A stretch of DNA of 64,000 nucleotides, taken from contig JAAWNY010000006.1 of NCBI GenBank assembly GCA_022799175.1, positions 1-64,000 on the forward strand, written 5' to 3'. This document shows positions 1-8,710 of this stretch, one piece after another. Both the position numbers and the translations under genes were made by a program. The notes under the pieces were generated by a model. It was not told where the DNA came from, did no database searches, and worked only from the letters and a program-made list of their open reading frames with translations. The first letter of the stretch is position 1. The number at the start of each line of letters is the position of its first letter. The stretch is from Lachnospiraceae bacterium (GTDB lineage: Bacteria; Bacillota; Clostridia; Lachnospirales; Lachnospiraceae).

Positions 1-18
1 TAACTGGGAGGTATTTGT

Positions 19-633
19 ATGGAATATCGAGGTTTTAGCGAGAATTGTTTTCGGCTGATTGAAGAATTGCCTGATGTACACAGATTGATTGAGACGGTTG
101 GACGCGATGGGGAGTGCTGGGTAGGGATACGGCATAACTATATGAACTGCTACTACCGGGGTGGTTCCCTCTTTAAAATGGAAATCAAGCCCGTGAAAAA
201 GCAGGTCGAGTTTCGATTTGATCCCAAGTATTTCAAACTGAAAAAAACGCCCTGTACACCATATGATGATCTGAGAAAGTGGATCGAATCCGGCTCCAAT
301 ACCCCGGGGCAATGGCTGGACAAACTGGATGAGCTAAAGCAGGTGATGGATGCCTGGTTTGAGGAGAACCCTAAAAAAGAGCGGGAAATTCAGCAGAAAA
401 TTGTGAAGGACAATGTATTTGGGAGTGGAAACTATCAGTCCATCGATATTGAGTTGGCCATTCCCAAAAACCAGCAGGCAGGTCGGATGGATATTATCGC
501 GGTCCGACGGGAAGGGGAACACTATATTCCCGTTGTTGTGGAACTGAAGAATGGCACGGACTCTTTTGATGGGGAAGGCGGCTTACGACGGCAAAGCCAG
601 GTTATTTCAACATCTTCCGTAACTGCCGGTTAG
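19..633 (+). pseudogene. PD-(D/E)XK nuclease-like protein, 3'-truncated
   Basis: Reading frame of 204 codons with a good ribosome site (GGGAGG) 7 bases before its ATG. The C-terminal third has the layout of a PD-(D/E)XK nuclease core: an Asp in MDIIAVR followed by a beta strand ending VVVELK. In such proteins the core continues well beyond the ELK lysine. Here, soon after ELKNGTDSFDGEGG, the frame runs into LRRQSQVISTSSVTAG and stops inside the 3' end of the opposite-strand gene. I therefore infer a 3' truncation with a junction near base 590. The exact family is not recognised. It could be a remnant of a defence or mobile-element gene. The fold assignment is moderate and the truncation is an inference. 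Confidence 0.5.
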
Positions 634-1552
634 ATAATCCTTTGTTGTGCCATCCCCTCTGTTCTGTAAATGTAAAACGGTAAATAGCTTCCCACAACGC
701 GGCGCCTTTTTTCTCGTTCCTCTCGATATAACGGCTTACGGTTTCCAGCAGCCGTTCTTCCTCCGGGAGTTGTCCGCAAAACGTTGTTATCCGGTAAAGA
801 GGTGAAAAGATCGGCCAGCACCTCGGGGGAAAATCGGCATGTTTGACGGCCCCGGTCTGCCATCTGCCATCTTTCCCGCGGCCAAGTGCCTGAAGACAGC
901 AGCAATCCCAATTGTCCCCTACTTCCAGGATCACAACGTGGCTGACCGGCGCGGCAGGACGGCAGTCTATGGTTACAATATCGCCTGCGTGAAATGGAAC
1001 CGGCAGATTCAAGTCAGGATTCATGGAACAATAATCCTTTTCTAAATGTCTGGAAGAACCATAATAATCGGCATAGCATATTTCCGTGCCTAAAATGTGA
1101 AAATCGTAATCATTTTTTAATTCCCCCTTTCCGTCAGGCGACCATTTTTCCGCATGAAACAAGTATGGGGAGATTTCTTCTCCCTTTTCATCCTCCAGAT
1201 ACTCCCGGATGCATCCAAAAAGATGGTCCCATGTAAGAAATGGTTTTAGCTTGTTTTCGTCCAGAACGAAATGCTCGCCGTTATCTTCATAACATTTCAG
1301 ATATAAAAATTCTCCCTGTTTTAGCTGCGTTTCATATAGGAGCCGTTGAATATTTTGCGCTTTAGGAACAAAAAAGGGCGTGGCTTCCTCCTTTCCTAAG
1401 GACAGAAATAAATCCCGTTTTCGCTCCAGCGAAATAGGGGCGCGCATAATTGCGTATTCCACCTGCCACTGCTCAAGGGACTGGCTGGCAAGGTAGGAAA
1501 CCATCTCAGACGACGAAAATAGTTCCTTTAAAATAGAGTCATGCACTTTCAT
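602..1552 (-). CDS. Uncharacterised protein, 316 aa
   Basis: Intact minus-strand frame of 316 codons preceded by GGAAGGAGAACGATCAAA, a clear ribosome site. No signal peptide or membrane segment is visible. The sequence is rich in aromatic and acidic residues, and the middle (about residues 185-215) contains a hydrophobic stretch, FHAGDIVTIDCRPAAPVSHV, resembling a small beta-barrel. I do not recognise the family. The gene lies directly downstream of the leucine-rich-repeat gene on the same strand with about 70 bases between them, so the two may be co-transcribed. Its 3' end abuts the truncated nuclease-like gene on the other strand. Confidence 0.6.
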   Translation of the reverse strand: MKVHDSILKELFSSSEMVSYLASQSLEQWQVEYAIMRAPISLERKRDLFLSLGKEEATPFFVPKAQNIQRLLYETQLKQGEFLYLKCYEDNGEHFVLDENKLKPFLTWDHLFGCIREYLEDEKGEEISPYLFHAEKWSPDGKGELKNDYDFHILGTEICYADYYGSSRHLEKDYCSMNPDLNLPVPFHAGDIVTIDCRPAAPVSHVVILEVGDNWDCCCLQALGRGKDGRWQTGAVKHADFPPRCWPIFSPLYRITTFCGQLPEEERLLETVSRYIERNEKKGAALWEAIYRFTFTEQRGWHNKGLSNRQLRKMLK

Positions 1553-1620
1553 TTTGATCGTTCTCCTTCCTATTCATATATCTTTTGGCACGAAGTGCCC
1601 CCACTCCGGAGGAGTTTGCA

Positions 1621-2388
1621 TTACAGGGTGCCCTTTGGGTATACTTTGTTGGCGGCGGTAAGCGCCTCATTGCCTTCCTTTATCGTGTTTTTCTCCCATT
1701 GCTGCGGCGTCCCGCGAAACAGTATTCCGGACAGAGAATCGCAGCCGCGAAAGGCGTCCTCACGGATCCACCGCACCGTGCCGGGGAAGGATATGTATTT
1801 CAGCGACGCGCAGCCTTGAAATGCACCCCAGCCGATAAGTTCCACGCCATTTGGAACCGTCATCTCCGCCAGGGAGACACAGCTGCGGAAAATGAAATCG
1901 CCAAGGCTTTTCGTTCTTATCTGCTGTGGGAGACAAAGAACTTTCAGTCCAAAGCAGCCGTCAAAAGCCCAGTCCCCGATAAATGTCACCGTCGAAGGAA
2001 TGATGATCTCCGTCAGTCCCAAACAGCCCTGAAAGGCGCAGTTGTCAATGTCCATGACCCCGTCGGGAATCCGGTAACTGCCGCCGGATTTTTTTGCAGG
2101 GCAGCAAAACAGGCTGGATTTGCTGCGATCAAACAGGACACCGTCCTCGGCGGAAAATTCCTGGTTTCCTTCTTCTACTTCAAAATACTCCAGTTCATGG
2201 CAGTGAGCAAACGGCCAGTCAAAGCCACCGAAATAGGATGCTCCCGCCGAAAAAATGATTTTGCGGGGTGATGGGAATTTCCGGAACGCCCAGTCATAGA
2301 TTTCCCTTATTCCGTCCGGAACAACGAACACGCCGTTTCGGATATCTGCATTCTCCACCTGCGTCAGACTGCCATTTTCTATAAGCAT
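1621..2388 (-). CDS. BspA-type leucine-rich-repeat protein
   Basis: The 255-aa product consists of LRR_5-type (BspA-like, Treponema pallidum LRR) repeats of roughly 23 residues: IPDGVMDIDNCAFQGC, IPSTVTFIGDWAFDGC, VPNGVELIGWGAFQGC and FPGTVRWIREDAFRGC. It ends with the GTPQQW capping segment common in this family. There is no signal peptide, transmembrane segment or cell-wall anchor, so it is probably cytoplasmic. Proteins of this type act as interaction scaffolds and no enzymatic function is expected. The start is chosen from AAGGCGGTGAATCA before the ATG. The partner and role are unknown. Confidence 0.8.
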   Translation of the reverse strand: MLIENGSLTQVENADIRNGVFVVPDGIREIYDWAFRKFPSPRKIIFSAGASYFGGFDWPFAHCHELEYFEVEEGNQEFSAEDGVLFDRSKSSLFCCPAKKSGGSYRIPDGVMDIDNCAFQGCLGLTEIIIPSTVTFIGDWAFDGCFGLKVLCLPQQIRTKSLGDFIFRSCVSLAEMTVPNGVELIGWGAFQGCASLKYISFPGTVRWIREDAFRGCDSLSGILFRGTPQQWEKNTIKEGNEALTAANKVYPKGTL

Positions 2389-3587
2389 TGATTCACCGCC
2401 TTACAAATATTTTCATCATTTTCTACATTGTCCTTTTCCTACAGAGGAATATTTCAATGCATGTCTTTGATAATGACAGTATAGCATATCTTCTGTCTAT
2501 TCAACGACTATAGTATGACGCCTTATTTATCCCTGTCTGGCGGCGTTGGTGGCATTTGATGTGATATACTGCTGCTATCAAAGACGCATATTGACGATCA
2601 GTTACTTTTGGAGGCAATAGAGAGAAAGAAACTGGAGAGCCGGATTCGTTATTATGACCGGAAAGCGGAAAAACACAAGGGAGGGGATCGGAAACTGTGG
2701 GTCAGTTTCAGAAGAAGATAAGGAAGATAGAAACGGGAGCCAGGAGAATATTTTATGCTGTAAAGAACGGGGGAAGTTTATGAGTGAAAGGGAAAATCTG
2801 CCACGGATTGAACGGCAGCTGCGGCTTTATGAAATGGTTTGTCAGTATGTCATTGTTCAGTTTTCTGATGTCTGTGAAAAAAAGATTCTTATCATGAACG
2901 GTTTCCTGGCTTGTCGGAGCGGACGAGGCAGAGGGATTTTGAGGTGCTGCGAAGTATTGGGTATGATGTTTCCTACGATGCGGTGGAACATTGTTTTTAT
3001 CAGGACGATCATCACTATTTTTTTTAAGCACTCGGCGTTAGAAAGTGAAATATAGGGCTGTCGGGAAATAAGAGAAATTTTTTACCCCTAACTTGACAGG
3101 AGAGTATGTGTCAAGGATCGAGAAGAAGGCGGTGGAGAAGCTGCGGCGGGGGATGGAGTGTCCCGGGTAATAATGAGTTGCGGGTACAAGATAAAAGAAC
3201 AGGCAAGGGTAAAGTAAGGGAAGCAATAAGGCGGCAACTTACTTTATCCTTGTTTTTTGTTGTAGATGAGTGGAAAATATACTATAATTATATTAAAATT
3301 TTAAAGGAATCATATACACAAGTTGTTTATAAATGCTCGGAACGTGATATTTTGAGTGGCTGCATTATGTCAATATTATATTGGCTATTAATATCGATAA
3401 TCAAAAGGTAATTGGAAGTAAAATAAACGAATTTATAACAGATCGGATTTTGAAATTTAATCTCAGACAAATGGAAAACGAGTAATATTTTGCTATGCGA
3501 AGATTTGTAAAGACGTAGGATTATATTTGGAAAAAATGGTAGATTTTATATGGAGAGAGGATTGCACTTAAGATTTGTTACATACTG
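2389..3587. other. 1.2-kb gap with decayed gene remnants before the cas operon
   Basis: No intact gene is supported here. Three scraps can be read. An open frame without a start codon runs from about 2560 to 2721 (ending DRKLWVSFRRR, charged, unrecognised). A frameshifted helix-turn-helix gene lies at 2780-3027 (separate entry). A short charged segment, SRIEKKAVEKLRRGMECPG, runs from about 3108 to two consecutive stop codons. From about 3250 to 3580 the sequence is very AT-rich and presumably carries the cas promoter, but I cannot fix a -35/-10 pair with confidence. The pattern fits an eroded insertion point of accessory DNA. Confidence 0.5.
2780..3027 (+). pseudogene. Frameshifted helix-turn-helix regulator remnant
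   Basis: Starts at ATG 2780 behind ACGGGGGAAGTTT. The first frame reads MSERENLPRIERQLRLYEMV and then loses sense. The frame that enters after a run of seven A's at about 2878-2884 reads FPGLSERTRQRDFEVLRSIGYDVSYD. This is the recognition-helix pattern of HTH_11/WYL-type regulators (S-RT-QRD-EVLR-IGY). One extra A would join the two frames into a protein of about 82 residues ending at 3027. No WYL ligand-binding domain follows, so even the repaired gene would be short. It may be a decayed regulator of the neighbouring cas operon, which is inference. A homopolymer sequencing error is also possible. Confidence 0.5.
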
Positions 3588-3615
3588 ATGGCAGTTAGGG
3601 AATGGGGGATAACAT

Positions 3616-6411
3616 TTGCAAAAGAGATATCAGTATTTAATGGCGAAGACAAACAGAGACTCAAAAGAGGCATGGCTGCCACTATGGATGCATTTAAAAG
3701 ATACTGCAGGTATCATGAAAAGACTGGTGGAGAAGTGGATTTCGCCTGCGGTTGTCTCGGCTGCCGGACTGGAAATGGAACAATTTTTGAAAGTAGCTGT
3801 ATTTCTTGCGGCCATACATGATATAGGAAAGGCAACTTCCTATTTTCAAAGTGTGATAACGGAAGGATGTCTTGGAAAACGGGAAGAAATTATAGAAAAT
3901 GGTTTTGTGGTGAACCGGGTGTATCAGGCAGCGGGAAAGACGCCACATACCTATGCAGGACAATGGATTCTACAAAGTAATACGATAGGATTAGGAGTTC
4001 ATGAAAGCCTGGCGGTAGTGGTGGGGGCTCATCATGGGAAGCCTATAGGCGCAGATTCTATTATGGGAGAGCCTGATTTGATTCAGCTGTATCCGGTAAA
4101 CTTTTTTGGTAGAGGGAAAGAGGAAGAAACGAAGTTTCTGTGGAAAGATGCCTGGTTGGATATTTTGAATCAGGCGATGGAATTGGCGGGGATCCGGTCA
4201 GTCAGTGAGCTTTTTGTTCTGAATCTGGAGGCACAAATCTTGCTTTCTGGGTTGTTGATTGTGGCAGATTGGATTGCCAGTAACACGGCTTTTTTCCCAT
4301 TGCTTCCACTAGAAGATTATGGAAAGGAAGATTTATATCCGGAGCGGATCCAAAACGGATGGGTGCAGGCGGCCTTCCCAGAACATTGGAATTCTGAAGT
4401 CAATTTCATGGACGAGAAGGAATTCGAAAAACGTGTTGGCTTTTGGCCCAATGAGGTGCAAAGATGTGTGTTAGAAGTGGTGAATGATATAAAAGAGCCT
4501 GGTATATTTGTCTTGGAAGCTCAGATGGGGATTGGAAAGACGGAAGCCGCATTGGGGATGGTGGAAATTTTGGCAACTAGAAAGCAGGCAGGTGGAATTT
4601 TCTATGGGCTTCCGACGCAGGCGACCAGTAATGGTTTGTTTAAAAGATTATACGAATGGGGAGAAAAAGTTTCTGAAGAGACCATGCATGCAATTCGCCT
4701 TGCCCATAGTTCTGCCGAGTTTAATGAGGATTATTATCAATTGAGAATGAAAGGGAAAGTATGTATAGAAGATGATGGAAAAAAAGATAGAGTAATAGAG
4801 GTGAACCCCTGGTTTCAGGGAAATAAGAAGGCGCTTCTGGCAGATTTTGTCATAGGGACGGTAGATCAGTTTTTGATGGCTTCGTTAAGACGGAAACATT
4901 TTATGTTGCGGCATATAGGGCTGGCCGGAAAAGTAGTGGTAATAGACGAATGCCATGCGTATGACGCTTACATGAATGAATATTTAGAGAGGTCTCTACA
5001 ATGGATGGCAGCATATGGAGTTCCGGTTATTTTATTGTCGGCGACTCTTCCTTTTGAGAGAAGGAAAACACTGGTGGAATGCTATATAAAGGCATATGCA
5101 AGATATTATCTAAAAAAGAAAAAACTAGAGATCATGTATATGCAGACCAGGTGGGAGAAAAGTACTGAATATCCTCTTTTAACTTGGACAGACGGACAGA
5201 CAGTGAAGCAAAGGGCCGTGAAACAGAAGATACCAGATAAAATCGTAAGAATCCACTATGTGAATGGAATCTTTCACATGATACGTTTGTTGGATGATAG
5301 ATTGCAGGGAGGAGGTTGTGCCTGTATTATTGTTAATACAGTAAAAGTAGCCCAAAAAATTTATGAAGAATGTAAAAACCAGATAGAGAATGCGCAACTG
5401 ATTTTATGTCATGCACAGTTTACCATGCCTGATCGTTATAAAAAGGAGAAGGCGTTGTTGGAAAAAATGGGAAAGCATTCTAGAGATGAGGATAGAAAAT
5501 GGCGTATTGTGATTGGAACACAGGTACTAGAGCAGTCTTTGGACTATGACGCGGACATTATGGTGACGCAGCTTTGTCCGATGGATTTGTTGCTGCAAAG
5601 GATTGGAAGGTTGCACAGACATGAGCGGGATGGAAGAGTAGAAAATTGTTCTAGGCCGGAAGGATTACGAAATCCGGAATGCATTATTTTGCGTGAAGAA
5701 GAGGAGACATATGACACAGGGACCAGAACCATATATGGCGATTATTTGTTGATGAGAACGGAGCAAATTATGCCCGAAGTGATACGGATTCCAGGAGACA
5801 TTTCTGCCTTGGTACAGAAGGTATATGACGAGGGGCAGGATTTGGGACTAGCTGGAAAAAAATATACCAAGGCGAAAGAACGGAACAAAGAGAAGTTAAG
5901 AGGAAAACGGCAAGAGGCAAAAATGTATCTGCTTCAGAAACCTACGTCAAAGATGATACAAGGATTTCTTGATAATGTGGAGAGCTCCAGCGAAAAAATG
6001 GCGGAAGTAGGGGTGAGAGATGGTGTGTCTTCGATAGAAGTGCTTCTGATGAAACGAGGGGAAGACGGAGAAATTTTGTTTACAGGAGAAAACGAGGAGA
6101 AAGGTTTCCGCTTATGGGCAATGGAAGTTCCAGATTGTATACAGAGCCGCAGGATTGCTATGGAGCGACTAAAGCTGCCTCACCTATTTTGTACTCCATG
6201 GAACCAGAATGAAACGATTCGGGAATTGGAGGAGAAAAATAGAATGGAATTGGCACAATGGCAGCTGTCTCCCTGGTTGCATGGGGAATTGATATTGGTA
6301 TTAGATCAGAAAAACCGAGGGGAACTGAACGGATACGTGTTACAGTACAGCCAGGAAAAAGGATTGGAATACGAAAAGAAGGAGGAGGAAGATGCAGGAA
6401 AAGGAGTTTAA
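3616..6411 (+). CDS. cas3: CRISPR-associated helicase/nuclease Cas3 (type I-E)
   Basis: Cas3 is recruited by Cascade to an R-loop, where it nicks and degrades target DNA while unwinding it. The 931-aa product has an N-terminal HD nuclease domain (His26, AAIHDIGK with His68-Asp69, AHHGKP near 139-140) and an SF2 helicase core. The helicase motifs are Walker A QMGIGKTE near 301-309, a DECH box near 444-447, motif III SATLP and motif VI LLQRIGRLHRH near 660. The length is normal for a fused HD-helicase Cas3. The TTG start at 3616 is chosen because GGGGGA lies 6-7 bases upstream and it keeps a full HD domain; ATG 3640 is the alternative. The gene overlaps cas8e by 20 bases. All visible catalytic motifs are intact. 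Confidence 0.95.
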   Translation: MQKRYQYLMAKTNRDSKEAWLPLWMHLKDTAGIMKRLVEKWISPAVVSAAGLEMEQFLKVAVFLAAIHDIGKATSYFQSVITEGCLGKREEIIENGFVVNRVYQAAGKTPHTYAGQWILQSNTIGLGVHESLAVVVGAHHGKPIGADSIMGEPDLIQLYPVNFFGRGKEEETKFLWKDAWLDILNQAMELAGIRSVSELFVLNLEAQILLSGLLIVADWIASNTAFFPLLPLEDYGKEDLYPERIQNGWVQAAFPEHWNSEVNFMDEKEFEKRVGFWPNEVQRCVLEVVNDIKEPGIFVLEAQMGIGKTEAALGMVEILATRKQAGGIFYGLPTQATSNGLFKRLYEWGEKVSEETMHAIRLAHSSAEFNEDYYQLRMKGKVCIEDDGKKDRVIEVNPWFQGNKKALLADFVIGTVDQFLMASLRRKHFMLRHIGLAGKVVVIDECHAYDAYMNEYLERSLQWMAAYGVPVILLSATLPFERRKTLVECYIKAYARYYLKKKKLEIMYMQTRWEKSTEYPLLTWTDGQTVKQRAVKQKIPDKIVRIHYVNGIFHMIRLLDDRLQGGGCACIIVNTVKVAQKIYEECKNQIENAQLILCHAQFTMPDRYKKEKALLEKMGKHSRDEDRKWRIVIGTQVLEQSLDYDADIMVTQLCPMDLLLQRIGRLHRHERDGRVENCSRPEGLRNPECIILREEEETYDTGTRTIYGDYLLMRTEQIMPEVIRIPGDISALVQKVYDEGQDLGLAGKKYTKAKERNKEKLRGKRQEAKMYLLQKPTSKMIQGFLDNVESSSEKMAEVGVRDGVSSIEVLLMKRGEDGEILFTGENEEKGFRLWAMEVPDCIQSRRIAMERLKLPHLFCTPWNQNETIRELEEKNRMELAQWQLSPWLHGELILVLDQKNRGELNGYVLQYSQEKGLEYEKKEEEDAGKGV

Positions 6412-8111
6412 TCTCTTGGAAGAACCATGGATCAAAGTAATCATGCCATCTTTGGAACAAAAAGAGGTTTCCCTAACAGATGCTATTATCTATGCCCATC
6501 AATATAAGAATTTGTCTGGAGAGATGGCTACTCAGGATGCAGCAATGTTTCGATTGCTTCTGGCGATAACAGTGACGATTTTTTATCGATATGATGCAGA
6601 TGGAACCAGTAGAGACCTGAGAGAGGAAGATGAGTGGGAGGAGGAAGAGAGCGATGATGAGCTGGATGAAAATACAGTTCTGAGGCGATGGAAAAGATAT
6701 TGGAAAAAGGGAAGATTCTCGGAGCATGCTGTTAGGGAGTATTTAGAAACTTGGCGTGAAAGATTCTGGCTGTTTCATCCGGAGACACCTTTCTGGCAGG
6801 TGAAAGATTTGCCATACGGTACAGATTATGGGGTGGAATGTCTGTTGGGAAATATGAAAGAAAGTAACAATAAAAAGACTCAACATCATTTCAGTATGAT
6901 GGAAGGAGAGGAATTAGCCCGTTTAAGCTATGGGGAAGTAACGCGCTGGCTTATACACTTGAACGCATATGCGGTCAATGTAAAAACTGATAAAAAAGAT
7001 CCGGCCCCAGGATTGCCAACAGGGGTGGGGAGGCTTGGCCAGCTTGGTTTGATCATGGTAAATGGGGAAAACCTGTTCGAGATTCTGATGCTGAATTTAT
7101 GTGCTCAGAATACAGATAAAGAGTTATGGGAGGAACCAAAACCGATTTGGGAACAGAAAATACGTATGGAACAAGGCTGTGACAGGGAAGAATTTGATAA
7201 CCTTCCTGAATTATATACGATGCAGTCTAGGCGCATTATGTTAAAAAGAAATGAGGATGGTCATTTAATCGGATTCCGTGCTATGGGAGGAGATTTTTTA
7301 CCATTTCGAGATAAATCCAATGAACCCATGACAATTTGGAAATGGAAGAAGGAAGATAAAAAAGCAGAACCACAATTTTCTCCCCAGATACACAACCCAG
7401 CGGTTCATGCGTGGAGGGAATTTCCAACACTGATAGATGCTACTGGCAGTGATGAGAAAAAAACGAAAAAAAGAATTCCAGGAGTGGTCCAGTGGATACA
7501 AGCGCTACAAAAAACAAGTTTAATTTCCACCGATTGTTTGATTACTTTTCGGATGATCGGAATGGTGTATGGTGACCAGATGAGCTATACCTATGGGGAA
7601 TGTATAGAGGATACTCTTACCATGTCGATAAATTTACTAATGGATTTGAACAAAGTATGGAGAGGCCGGATTACGGAGCAGGTAGAGAAATGTCAGTCTG
7701 TGGCGTCAGAAGCGATGGATCGTGCTGCTTATCAGTTGTGTAAGCTTTTATATGGAAATATTGCAGCAAAAGGCAGCATAAAAGGATGTAATGGTAAGTC
7801 AGTATTATTTTTCTATAAACGGCCCATTTCGGGAATGGCTTGTGGGAATAAAACCGGAATCTGATAACGAGGAGAAACTGGAGGAATGGGAAAGACAATC
7901 CTACCAATATGCCAGAAAAACCATAGAGGACTATATAACTGATTTGGGAGTGGATCCTTATATTTATAGGGAAGAAGAGACGAAAGATGGAAGAAAAAGT
8001 TTGTTGACAATTCCGCAGATTATGAACAGATATTTATGGAAGCTGAGGCAAATTTACAAAATAATAGTTGATGAAAGGGGGGAAGGAAATGAGAATGAAA
8101 GCGGAAATTGA
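6392..8111 (+). pseudogene. cas8e: Cas8e (Cse1/CasA) large subunit, split by a frameshift
   Basis: Cas8e is the large Cascade subunit that reads the PAM and stabilises the R-loop. It is recognised from its N-terminal FNLLEEPWIKV motif, its WxVxDLP segment and its position between cas3 and cse2. The first frame (6392-7864) gives 490 aa but degenerates after GCNGKS (VLFFYKRPISG, then stop). A second frame, 7791-8111 (106 aa, starting MVSQYYFSINGPFREWL), carries what looks like the missing C-terminal four-helix bundle. One base is lacking near 7796-7801 compared with a continuous gene, and there is no homopolymer there. ATG 7791 has AAAAGGA five bases upstream, so the distal part could be made as a separate polypeptide. 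Alternatives are a disabling mutation or an assembly error. Confidence 0.85.
7791..8111 (+). CDS. C-terminal helical segment of Cas8e, possible separate polypeptide
   Basis: A 106-codon frame offset from the upstream cas8e frame. It reads YFSINGPFREWL, then a run of amphipathic helices (KLEEWERQSYQYARKTIEDYI, LLTIPQIMNRYLWKLRQIYK), matching the helical C-terminal domain of Cse1 that contacts the Cse2 dimer. The ATG is preceded by AAAAGGATGTA, a usable ribosome site, and it overlaps the 3' end of the first cas8e frame, which would allow coupled translation. The end overlaps the start of cse2. Separate expression is an inference; the frame itself and its resemblance to Cse1 are what the sequence shows. 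Confidence 0.45.
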   Translation: MVSQYYFSINGPFREWLVGIKPESDNEEKLEEWERQSYQYARKTIEDYITDLGVDPYIYREEETKDGRKSLLTIPQIMNRYLWKLRQIYKIIVDERGEGNENESGN

Positions 8112-8697
8112 AAATTTTGTGGGAGGAAAAATACATATACTACAAGCGGAAGCAGACTCAGGAGGCGGAAAGGCGATGTTGGCAAATCTGAGGCAGGGAA
8201 TCGGCCATGAGCCAGGAGAGCTTCCCCAACTTTGGGGAATTCTTTTGTCAGATATGCCGGAGAAATTTCAGAGTGAAAGTGGAAAGGCTACAAAGGAAGA
8301 GTGGGTGTGCTATGTCACCTTTACTTTGTATGCACTTCACCAGCAGGGTTATGATACCAGGAGTCAGAAGATGCACTCGGATGAGGAGATCAGCATAGGA
8401 ACGGCAATGGTTAATCTGATAGCTACCTATGATGGTGATCCCAATGCAGAGCAAAGGATGGTACAGAAGCTGCGGACTCTTGCTACATCTGCGGATATGA
8501 AAGAATTATCCTACCATTTGCGGGGAATCGTGCAGCTGTTGAAAAGCAACAGCATTTCCCTAAATTATAAAAAATTGGCTGGAGATCTGTATGAGATGCA
8601 GTTTCCAGAAGGAAAGAAACGAGTGTGCTTAAGATGGGGACAGGACTTTTTTGGGGGAATAAGTAAGAGGGACAAGAGCGAGGATAAAAGCGAATAG
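8089..8697 (+). CDS. cse2: Cascade small subunit Cse2 (CasB)
   Basis: Cse2 forms the dimer along the belly of the I-E Cascade and helps hold the displaced DNA strand. The product is about 202 aa and mostly helical, with the family-like segments FTLYALHQQG and MVQKLRTLATSADMKELSYHLRGIVQLLKS. The start is ATG 8089, directly behind AAAGGGGGGAAGGAA. The track start at TTG 8068 would put this ribosome site inside the gene, so I reject it. The gene overlaps the distal cas8e frame by 23 bases, which is normal for this tightly packed operon. No defect is visible. Confidence 0.9.
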   Translation: MRMKAEIENFVGGKIHILQAEADSGGGKAMLANLRQGIGHEPGELPQLWGILLSDMPEKFQSESGKATKEEWVCYVTFTLYALHQQGYDTRSQKMHSDEEISIGTAMVNLIATYDGDPNAEQRMVQKLRTLATSADMKELSYHLRGIVQLLKSNSISLNYKKLAGDLYEMQFPEGKKRVCLRWGQDFFGGISKRDKSEDKSE

Positions 8698-8710
8698 GAG
8701 TGAAAGACAG

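Noticed and set aside
1585-2271. 228-codon open frame on the plus strand
   Set aside because: Antisense to the leucine-rich-repeat gene, whose repeats are unmistakable on the other strand.
2560-2721. Relaxase or mobilisation-protein tail in the gap before the cas genes
   Set aside because: The charged 53-residue stretch has no start codon and no motif I can assign; left as an unknown remnant.
3588-3821. 77-codon frame starting at ATG 3588
   Set aside because: Overlaps the Cas3 HD domain in another frame; the first 30 bases only hold the cas3 ribosome site.
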